Positions 14,900 to 21,034 of a stretch of 21,034 nucleotides of DNA are shown here, piece after piece. Positions within the stretch are counted from its first letter, which is position 1, and each line of letters opens with the position of its first letter. The notes under the pieces are model-generated. The model saw nothing but the letters and a program-made list of their open reading frames with translations. It had not been told where the DNA came from and ran no database searches. A program made the translations under genes and the position numbers. Origin of the DNA: Halobacteroidaceae bacterium (lineage in GTDB: Bacteria; Bacillota; Halanaerobiia; B1SED10-174). The stretch is from assembly GCA_003550445.1 (NCBI GenBank), contig PUKG01000306.1, positions 1 to 21,034 of the forward strand, read 5' to 3'.

Positions 14900-17323
14900 T
14901 TAATTCTCATTTTCCTCTTCTTTATCCTCTTCTTCCTTTTTCTTTTCTTCATCCTTTTCATGGTACCGGGCCATTTCTTTTAGTTTATTTTCTACAAGTT
15001 GATTAACGCTTCCTTCTGGATAATGGCCTTCTTCGTTTTTCTCTCCCGCTTTTGTCCCCGTTAATAACTCAATTCCTTCATCAACTGTTTTTATTGTATA
15101 AATGCTAAATTTATCTTCTTTTACTGCCTTTTTCACCTCGTCTGTTAATAAAAGATTCTTTAGATTTGTTTCAGGAATAATTACAGCCGCTCCTTCCTCA
15201 ATCCCTTTTACCCGAGTTGCATGGAAAAAACCTTCCACCTTTTCCGTAATACCTCCAACGGGCTGGATTTCACCCTTTTGATTTACCGAACCCGTTACTG
15301 CAAAGTTTTGCTTGATGGGGATATTGGAAAGACTGGAAAGAAGGGCAAATAGCTCGGCAGCAGATGCACTGTCTCCCTCAATTCCTGAATACATTTGTTC
15401 AAATGTTAGGCTTGCCGATAAAGATAAAGGATTTTTCTGGGCATATTTATACCCCAAATACCCACTCATGATCAAAACTCCCTTACTGTGAATCCTTCCA
15501 CTCAATTTTACTTCACGTTCAATATTTACAATTCCGGCTTTCCCAAGGAAGGTATTGGCAGTAATTTTTACCGGATTACCAAACTGGTAATCCCCCAGAT
15601 TGCTAACGGAAAGACCATTGATCTGCCCCACTTTCTCTTTGCCAAAATCAAAAAGAAGGGTCCCCTCTTCAATCAAATTGTGGAGTTTTGACTCAACCTT
15701 GTTAAATCGGTAGGTCCTCTCTTTAATAGCTTTCTCGACATCCTCTCTACTTACGAGTGTTTTTTCTTCCTGTCGGGCATAGGCTTCTGCTTCATAAATT
15801 ATCTCCACTATTTCGTTGAATCGCGTTGACAGCTTTTTGTAATGGCTGGCAATCCGGGAACTGTATTCACCAATGGAAATAACACCATCCCGGTCAAAAT
15901 GAAGCAAATCTTCCTGATGGCAATGGGTGGCAATGAAAGAAGCAAGTTTATTAATATTCTTTTCGTCTGCCTCCATTTCAATATCAAAATCGGCCTTAAC
16001 TTTGAAAAGTTTGGCAAAATCCTCATCATAATGATAAAGGATGTTGTAATAAATCGGGCTTCCAATTAAAATTACCTTTAAATTAAGGGGAATAGGTTCG
16101 GGTTTTAAAGCTGCTATTGTCAAAAACCCCATGTGTTCTCCAATATTTTCAATTATAACTTTTTCGTTTTTTAAAGATCTTTTTAAAGCTTCCCAGGCCT
16201 GATAATGACTTAAAATATCCCGGGCTTGAATTATTAAGTATCCTCCATTTGCCTGATGAAGGCTCCCCGGCTTAAGAAGAGTATACTCTGTTTCCATAGC
16301 TCCCATTCTATTTCTATATTCGGTTTTCCCGGTTAAATTTGTATAGGTTGGGTTGCTTTCCTGTATTACCGGGGCACCCTCGGTATCGTGATTATCAATG
16401 AATAGATTCACCCTGTACTTCCGTCGGGGATCTTCCTGCCGCCTTCCGAGGAAGGGTAACTGGGGCTCTTCTTCATCGGTTTCTTTAAACTCATTAATAT
16501 TTTCAATTATGTCTTCCCTAACCGCTTTTAGGTACTGGACAACCTTTTCATACTCAGAGTATTCTTCTTTCAATTCATTTATGGGATCATCAACAGCAAG
16601 GCGGGCAATATTTTTATCAAGATCTTCCATTGCTTTTTTTGCTTCTCTATCTACCTGGCGCACCTGCCGCATTGCATCTGCAACTTCTTGCTGCACTTCC
16701 TGGGAAATCTCAGAAAGCCGGTCCCTCTCTTCCTTGCTTAAACCATCGTATTCTTCCTGTTTCATGGGCTGGCCGTCTTTTGCGGGAATGGTGAAAATCC
16801 CCGTGCTTTTTCTCTGGATGATAAAACCCTTATCCCGGGCCGATTGGTCCAGATCACTCATAATTGCCTGTTGCTGGTCCTTATATTTTTTTAAAAGTTC
16901 GCTTCTCTGACGTTCATAATCTTCTCCTTCAAAGGTCTTTTTGATTTCCATCTGGACCTCTTCAATTAATTGGTCCATTTGTTTGCAAAAGACTCTTCCT
17001 TTTCCCGCAGCCATATTAATTGCCGTGGGCTGATCGGTAGCCTGGAAGTTATGGACATAAATCCAGTCATCGGGAGTTTTTTCCTCTTTAGCCTTTCTGT
17101 TAGTAAAATTTCTTATGTAGGTAATTTTCCCTGTCCCCGGAGCTCCTGCAACAAAAACATTGTACCCCGATTTTTTTATGGTAAGGCCAAATTCGACTGC
17201 TTTAACCGCCCTGCTCTGCCCGATCATTTCCTGAAGAGGAACAATTTCTTTTGTTGATTTAAAAGAAGAAAGGTGCTTGTCAAACCCAGTATCTAAGTCT
17301 TTGAAATTAACCTTTTTACCCAT
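14900..17323 (-). CDS. Lon-like ATP-dependent protease (AAA_32 / S16 family)
   Basis: An 807-residue AAA+ protease with Ser-Lys active site. The N-terminal part carries a Walker A-like GAPGTGKI (60-67), a long charged helical insertion likely to be coiled coil (about 115-285), and then a segment with GGYLIIQARDIL and ILIGSPIYYNILY typical of this Lon-like group. The helical lid is near 490-540. The S16 protease domain covers about 560-755: S652 in EGDSASAAELFA and K695 in GGITEKVEGFF are the expected dyad. The last 25 residues are an acidic/lysine-rich tail. It differs from LonA (no N-terminal LAN domain) and is longer than B. subtilis LonB. Oddity: the Walker A Ser/Thr position is Ile67. The start at 17323 has AAGGAGGGG, and the gene follows mnmH in one operon. 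Confidence 0.92.
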   Translation of the reverse strand: MGKKVNFKDLDTGFDKHLSSFKSTKEIVPLQEMIGQSRAVKAVEFGLTIKKSGYNVFVAGAPGTGKITYIRNFTNRKAKEEKTPDDWIYVHNFQATDQPTAINMAAGKGRVFCKQMDQLIEEVQMEIKKTFEGEDYERQRSELLKKYKDQQQAIMSDLDQSARDKGFIIQRKSTGIFTIPAKDGQPMKQEEYDGLSKEERDRLSEISQEVQQEVADAMRQVRQVDREAKKAMEDLDKNIARLAVDDPINELKEEYSEYEKVVQYLKAVREDIIENINEFKETDEEEPQLPFLGRRQEDPRRKYRVNLFIDNHDTEGAPVIQESNPTYTNLTGKTEYRNRMGAMETEYTLLKPGSLHQANGGYLIIQARDILSHYQAWEALKRSLKNEKVIIENIGEHMGFLTIAALKPEPIPLNLKVILIGSPIYYNILYHYDEDFAKLFKVKADFDIEMEADEKNINKLASFIATHCHQEDLLHFDRDGVISIGEYSSRIASHYKKLSTRFNEIVEIIYEAEAYARQEEKTLVSREDVEKAIKERTYRFNKVESKLHNLIEEGTLLFDFGKEKVGQINGLSVSNLGDYQFGNPVKITANTFLGKAGIVNIEREVKLSGRIHSKGVLIMSGYLGYKYAQKNPLSLSASLTFEQMYSGIEGDSASAAELFALLSSLSNIPIKQNFAVTGSVNQKGEIQPVGGITEKVEGFFHATRVKGIEEGAAVIIPETNLKNLLLTDEVKKAVKEDKFSIYTIKTVDEGIELLTGTKAGEKNEEGHYPEGSVNQLVENKLKEMARYHEKDEEKKKEEEDKEEENEN

Positions 17324-17324
17324 T

Positions 17325-17441
17325 TTAAACCCCTCCTTGAGAAACAGCGAATTTTTGGTCTAAAAAACCGGAAATTTGTTCCACCGCTTTAGACAAATCA
17401 TTACCCGAAACTTCCAGGTCAAATTCCCAAAATTCTTTAAA
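17325..17441 (-). other. Frame disruption or -1 frameshift site at the 3' end of mnmH
   Basis: At 17441-17435 the zero frame reads TAT TTA AAG, giving the heptamer T TTA AAG (X XXY YYZ). After this point the zero frame encodes an unlikely tail (NFGNLTWKF...KRWNKFPVF) and stops at 17360. The -1 frame instead reads EFWEFDLEVSGNDLSKAVEQ and stops at 17325, one base before the ATG of the next gene. That -1 reading has the acidic and hydrophobic pattern expected at the MnmH C-terminus and would give 358 residues. Either one base is missing here (mutation or sequence error) or the ribosome shifts. Confidence 0.75.
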
Positions 17442-18400
17442 TACGCCGAATAAAGTGGATCATAATAATCTCTTAGCAAAACCAGAATAAAATGGAAAAA
17501 TTCCTTTTTCTCCAGCATTGCCTGTAGATCAACAAAAACAGAGTTACCTGCTTTTGCCCTAACCCTTTTCTCAATATTCTGTAAACAATTCTGCCCTTCA
17601 ATTGCTAAATCCTCTAAATTTGTTTCCCGGGAATATTCTTCCAGAATATATTCGACTCTTTTTTCCAAAGACGTGGAAATAAAAATATTAACCCCTTGAT
17701 CCCTGTTTTCCCCCAAAAGAAAATCCGGAAGGTAAATACTGCCAATTCTTTTGGATTCCCCCTCAATAATTAAAAATGAAAATTCCCCAACTCTAACTAA
17801 CTTTTTCCAGAGACAGGCATCAAATTCCTTTTGCCCAATATATTTTTTTATTCCTAGATGGCCAAAAACAGATCCCCTATGTCCTGCCATTTTTTCCAGG
17901 TCAAGGGTTTTATAGTTTTTTTGGGCCAGCTGGGAAAGGATTTTAGTTTTTCCTGAACCCGTAAGTCCATGGAGGGTTATCAACCTTCCGGGTAGTTGAT
18001 AGTTTTTAAAAAATTCCAGAACATATTTCCGGAATTCTTTGTAACCTCCCTTAATTCGGTATGTTTGTATATCCAAAAGGTTTCCAGCCTGTTGGATTGC
18101 CTGGCTTCGGAGTCCACCCCGCCAGCAAAAAAGAACTACTTGCCCATTGACCCTGATCCTATCAATTTTATCAATTATTTCCGGTAATTTGGGAGAAATA
18201 AATTGCAAACCAGAAATCCTGGCCTTTTTGGGAGAAATATTTTTGTATTCCCAGCCCAATGTTTTTCTTTCTTCGTCGGAAAAAACCGGGATATTAATTG
18301 CCCCCGGAATTGAACCCTTTTCAAACTCCCCAGGTGTTCTCAGGTCAATATAAAGAGGGTTCTCCAGTCTTAGACTTTCTGAGAAAGAAATTGTCTCCAT
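17360..18400 (-). CDS. mnmH: tRNA 2-selenouridine synthase MnmH (SelU), C-terminal frame disrupted
   Basis: MnmH replaces sulfur by selenium at the wobble 2-thiouridine of Lys, Glu and Gln tRNAs, using selenophosphate, through a geranylated intermediate. The 346-residue frame has an N-terminal rhodanese domain (1-130) with YIDLRTPGEFEKGSIPGAINIP and the catalytic Cys92 in LFCWRGGLRSQ. A P-loop ATPase-like domain follows from about 138, with GLTGSGKT (145-152), DLEKMAGHRGSVFG and IIEGESKRIG. Up to codon 322 it matches the family; after that the frame appears shifted (see the separate entry), and the -1 frame would restore 358 residues. It starts at 18400, overlapping the ymfH stop by one base (TAATG). 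Its presence implies a selenophosphate synthetase elsewhere in the genome. It may be functional, a recent pseudogene or a sequencing slip. Confidence 0.9.
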   Translation of the reverse strand: METISFSESLRLENPLYIDLRTPGEFEKGSIPGAINIPVFSDEERKTLGWEYKNISPKKARISGLQFISPKLPEIIDKIDRIRVNGQVVLFCWRGGLRSQAIQQAGNLLDIQTYRIKGGYKEFRKYVLEFFKNYQLPGRLITLHGLTGSGKTKILSQLAQKNYKTLDLEKMAGHRGSVFGHLGIKKYIGQKEFDACLWKKLVRVGEFSFLIIEGESKRIGSIYLPDFLLGENRDQGVNIFISTSLEKRVEYILEEYSRETNLEDLAIEGQNCLQNIEKRVRAKAGNSVFVDLQAMLEKKEFFHFILVLLRDYYDPLYSAYLKNFGNLTWKFRVMICLKRWNKFPVF

Positions 18401-19680
18401 TATTTAGGCTCCACAATGGATATGCTCGCCTTTTCCTCTTCCAACTGTTCTGTAAGGAGATATTCAAGTTGCCCTTTATTTATCCCCTCCAGGGAGGAAA
18501 AATGGTCAACTATTTCTAAACCCCTCCTGTAGTCTTTGACAAACTGGCCTGCTAAAACTTCCAGGGAATTCAAGCTGGCAATAAAGCCTCCCCAGATTTT
18601 TTTCTTGGCCCTTTCCAGGTCACCCTCACTGATTCCTTCAGTTTTGGCTTTTTTAATTATCTCCAAAAGCCGTTCTATTAACTTTTCAGGATGATTTGTT
18701 CCACCACCAAGGATAAAATGACCAAAGGTTTCTTCCCCGGAAAAGCCTGCGGAAAAACCATCATCGATTAACCCTTCGTCATACATCTCATAAAAGGCCG
18801 GGGAACCCGTACCAAAAAGAATATCGGACAATAAAGCAAAGGCAAGATCCCTTTCCAAAAGAGGTTTCCCGCCTGAAGGATTATCATTTATTTTAAAACC
18901 AAGTTGAATTATTGGTTGCCCAATGCTAAATTTTACCCGGGTTTCTTTTTGTCGTATCTCCTGGGGTTCATCCAGGTTAACAAAATCAAATTCAGCAGCA
19001 GGAAGAAAAGTTTTTCTCTCCTGGTTTTTTTCAATGGTTTCAATAATTTCTTCCATATCTAAATCTCCAATAACCGCTAAAAGGAGGCTTTTGGGATGGT
19101 AAAAGGTATCATGGCAAAACTTTAGTATTTCTTCGCCAATAGAAAGGACACTTTCCTTTGTTCCCGCAATGTCATTTCGAATTGGATGCTGATGGTAAAG
19201 GTTTTGCAGAAGGTTATAGAAAACCTGCCACCCTGGATGGTCTTTGTACATGGAAATTTCCTGGAGAATAACTTTTTTTTCCTTTTGAATTGAAGTAGGA
19301 GTCATATGCAGGTTTTGCACAAAATCCAGTAATAACTCCAGACATTTGGAAAGGTTTTCCGAGGTTGAAAAAAGGTAACTGGTTCCTGTTAAGCTTGTAT
19401 AAGCATTGCATGAAGCTCCAAAGGAAGCAAAATAATCAAAAAGATTCCCCGATTCCTTGTCTGCAAAAAGTTTGTGCTCTAAAAAATGAGCAGTCCCTTC
19501 GGGGATTTTTTTCTCCTCCCCATGAATTTTTATTTTTGTATGAATTGAACCCAGGGGAGATCCTAAAAGGGCATACTTTTTTTGGTAACCAGGAATATTC
19601 CATAGTGCAGCAGTTAAACCTGAACCAAATTCCTTAATTTTTGGAGTTTCCTTAAGAAGTGTTTCTTTTAATCCCGCCAT
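18400..19680 (-). CDS. ymfH: M16 family zinc peptidase, active subunit (YmfH-like)
   Basis: A 426-residue pitrilysin-family metalloprotease. The inverted zinc motif HxxEH is present as H65-F-L-E68-H69 in EGTAHFLEHKLF, and the downstream zinc-ligand Glu is probably the one in KKVILQEISMYKDHPGW. It has the usual two repeated halves of bacterial M16B enzymes and matches B. subtilis YmfH in length. An in-frame TTG at 19683 precedes the ATG at 19680; I chose ATG, which overlaps the ymfF stop (TGATG) with a GGAGGAG site upstream. The tight coupling with the following M16-like gene lacking the zinc motif suggests a heterodimer, as in mitochondrial processing peptidase or AlbE/AlbF. The natural substrate is not evident; no peptide precursor gene is visible nearby. 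Confidence 0.93.
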   Translation of the reverse strand: MAGLKETLLKETPKIKEFGSGLTAALWNIPGYQKKYALLGSPLGSIHTKIKIHGEEKKIPEGTAHFLEHKLFADKESGNLFDYFASFGASCNAYTSLTGTSYLFSTSENLSKCLELLLDFVQNLHMTPTSIQKEKKVILQEISMYKDHPGWQVFYNLLQNLYHQHPIRNDIAGTKESVLSIGEEILKFCHDTFYHPKSLLLAVIGDLDMEEIIETIEKNQERKTFLPAAEFDFVNLDEPQEIRQKETRVKFSIGQPIIQLGFKINDNPSGGKPLLERDLAFALLSDILFGTGSPAFYEMYDEGLIDDGFSAGFSGEETFGHFILGGGTNHPEKLIERLLEIIKKAKTEGISEGDLERAKKKIWGGFIASLNSLEVLAGQFVKDYRRGLEIVDHFSSLEGINKGQLEYLLTEQLEEEKASISIVEPK

Positions 19681-20963
19681 CAACTCTCCTCCTCCGGTTC
19701 CAGGAAAAAAATGGTATCCTTTTTAACCCTGTTTAAAACTCTCGAAACATCATGGGTTTTTACCTTTTCAATTTGATCAATTAACTCTTTTCTTGATTGG
19801 CCAGTACAATTTAAAGCATTTATCATTTCAATTCCCATTAGGTCAAAAGGATTATCCTCGCTGATTTTTAACTGGCTGCATAAAGCCTTTTTGGTAAAAC
19901 CAACTTCAGATTCATCTATTTCACCTGCTAAAATCTTTTTCCATTCCCCATCAATTATTTCAATTGTTTCCTCAAATTGATCAGGGTCAATACCCGCCGA
20001 AATAGTTAGTAATCCTTTAGTTGATTCAATGCGGGAAAAAATATAATAAGCAAGGCCATGCTCTTCTCTTACTGTTCTAAAAAGACGGGAATGGGGAAAT
20101 GATCCCAATAAACCGTTAGCCACAAGTAAGGCTGGAAAATCAGGATCTTTTCGGTTAATTCCAGTTCTATAGCCAATGTTTAATTTCCCCTGGTTAATGG
20201 CGTCTTTTTCAACAATAATTTTCTCAGGCCGAGCGGGAACTTCTATTCCATTCATTTTTATTTCAGTGACTTTCTCCCGAGGAGGGAAGGAAGAAAGAAC
20301 CCATTTTTTCAGTTTTTCACAGGAGACATTCCCAACGAAAAAAATATATAGTGGGGCCTGTTTTCGGACAACTTCGTAATGGGAGTGAAGTTCCTGGGAA
20401 GTAATTTCTTTAATCTTTTCCCTGTCCCCATAACGGAAAACCGAAAAGGGCTCTCCCTGGCACATTTCCTGGTAGCACCTTTCCAGGGCATACTCCATTT
20501 TATTATTTTTGAGTGTAATTATTTCCTCTTCTAGAGTCCTCTTTTCCCCTTCAACATAAGTGTCCTGGAAGTTCCCGTTTTCCAAAAGGGGCTTAAAAAG
20601 AATACCACTTAAAATATCAATGGTTTCGGGCAAAATATCCCGGTTTCCGGGAAGGAAGTTTTTGTTTACCGTTTCCAGTGTAAAATCAATTAACTGCCAC
20701 TCTCCTCTTTTCCGGACATCCACAGATAAGTCTGTCCCGAATAGGTCTTCCAATCGCCGAATTAAATCAATACTCCTGGGGAAATCCACTGAGCCCCTGT
20801 AAAGGACAAAGGGCAAAAGGGCATTTGCTGAAGCTGTTCCAGGATCCAGGGGCAAAGGAATAACGCATTTCATGGAGTTGGTTTTAAACTTATCTGTTTT
20901 AAGGTGAAAAAGACGAATGCCCCGATCGGGAAAAAAGTGGCGGGTAAAATTATAACTGCCCAT
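19680..20963 (-). CDS. ymfF: M16 family peptidase-like protein without zinc motif (YmfF-like)
   Basis: A 427-residue M16 homologue. At the place where HxxEH would be it reads LLPFVLYRGSVDFPR, so no zinc site is formed and it should be proteolytically inert. The C-terminal half keeps the family FPHSRLFRTVREEHGLAYYIFSRI segment, whose Arg and Tyr bind substrate in the active M16 dimer partner. It therefore probably works as the substrate-binding half with the YmfH-like product. The ATG at 20963 has a GAGGAGGAGGT site and is the first possible start after an in-frame TGA. The upstream gene overlaps it by 14 nt. Confidence 0.92.
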   Translation of the reverse strand: MGSYNFTRHFFPDRGIRLFHLKTDKFKTNSMKCVIPLPLDPGTASANALLPFVLYRGSVDFPRSIDLIRRLEDLFGTDLSVDVRKRGEWQLIDFTLETVNKNFLPGNRDILPETIDILSGILFKPLLENGNFQDTYVEGEKRTLEEEIITLKNNKMEYALERCYQEMCQGEPFSVFRYGDREKIKEITSQELHSHYEVVRKQAPLYIFFVGNVSCEKLKKWVLSSFPPREKVTEIKMNGIEVPARPEKIIVEKDAINQGKLNIGYRTGINRKDPDFPALLVANGLLGSFPHSRLFRTVREEHGLAYYIFSRIESTKGLLTISAGIDPDQFEETIEIIDGEWKKILAGEIDESEVGFTKKALCSQLKISEDNPFDLMGIEMINALNCTGQSRKELIDQIEKVKTHDVSRVLNRVKKDTIFFLEPEEES

Positions 20964-21033
20964 TCATAACCTCCTCCTCTAAAATAACAGCCATTTCTTC
21001 CAGGATTTCCTGGAGCAATTCCTGTTGTGCACC
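20950..21033 (-). CDS. C-terminal end of an unidentified upstream gene (truncated by window edge)
   Basis: On the minus strand a frame enters at the window edge and reads 27 codons (GAQQELLQEILEE... ending EEVMNGQL) before TAA at 20952-20950. The glutamate/leucine-rich, helix-like composition and the 14-nt overlap with ymfF, in keeping with the overlaps elsewhere in this array, suggest a genuine gene end. The other two frames are less protein-like; one has a stop codon. Too little is visible to identify it. Confidence 0.45.
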   Translation of the reverse strand, partial: GAQQELLQEILEEMAVILEEEVMNGQL

Positions 21034-21034
21034 G

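Noticed and set aside
14700..14903. Plus-strand frame that could own the plus-facing hairpin
   Set aside because: The frame runs through the hairpin and is antisense to the start of the beta-repeat gene; no ribosome site or family signal supports it.
16398..16910. 170-codon plus-strand frame, the longest antisense one
   Set aside because: It is Ser/Arg-rich and mirrors the coiled-coil region of the Lon-like protease gene; an artefact of codon composition.
17360..18400. mnmH as a selenoprotein or ordinary pseudogene with many lesions
   Set aside because: There is no in-frame TGA, the rhodanese residue is a normal Cys codon, and only one frame disruption is seen, near the end.
1..21034. Mobile elements, CRISPR arrays, tRNA or rRNA genes, prophage or defence genes
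   Set aside because: I looked for direct repeats, transposase or integrase motifs and tRNA cloverleaf features and saw none; gene density is housekeeping-like throughout.

Overview
The window looks like a chromosomal segment of an anaerobic, spore-forming Firmicute (Clostridia-like). The basis is strong purine-rich Shine-Dalgarno sites, very tight operons, a moderate-to-low GC content, a SpoIID-domain gene, a YmfF/YmfH-type M16 pair, split GcvPA/GcvPB glycine dehydrogenase and a B. subtilis-style tandem glycine riboswitch. I cannot name the genus. No tRNA, rRNA, CRISPR array, IS element or phage gene is visible.

Layout. Only the 3' part of pdxS (2-670) is on the plus strand. It ends at a strong terminator that faces a second terminator closing a long minus-strand array. 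Reading the minus strand from high to low coordinates: the end of an unidentified gene; two M16 peptidase-like genes (ymfF, ymfH); mnmH (tRNA 2-selenouridine synthase, with a disrupted C-terminal frame); and a large Lon-like AAA+/S16 protease. Then come a hairpin, a small membrane-anchored beta-repeat protein and nth (endonuclease III). A clear SigA promoter and a tandem glycine riboswitch with a terminator platform follow. Next is the eight-gene operon gcvT-gcvH-gcvPA-gcvPB-lipS2-lipS1-lipM-lpd, closed by its own terminator. After that is a cell-envelope/sporulation-type group: a TPR-SpoIID protein, a PG-binding/LysM/M23 endopeptidase and a DUF362-ferredoxin.

The most interesting unit is the glycine operon (about 13.65 kb down to 5.04 kb). 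It encodes all four glycine cleavage proteins (T, H, P as two subunits, L). Between P and L it carries what appears to be the full machinery to build lipoyl on the H protein: a LipM-type octanoyltransferase with the expected Cys, and two adjacent radical SAM proteins (both CxxxCxxC, biotin-synthase-like). I assign the pair as the two-component lipoyl synthase LipS1/LipS2, known from Thermococcus, in place of classical LipA. The three lip genes overlap each other or their neighbour (4, 13 and 44 nt), and all sit behind one glycine ON-switch. Cofactor assembly would thus be made together with the enzyme that needs it, when glycine is present.

Other points are a possible -1 frameshift in mnmH at a T TTA AAG heptamer, a perfect terminator-like hairpin facing the wrong way at 14863-14894, a five-fold beta-solenoid-like small protein, a Lon-like protease with Ile at the Walker A Ser/Thr position, and pdxS followed directly by a terminator rather than by pdxT.
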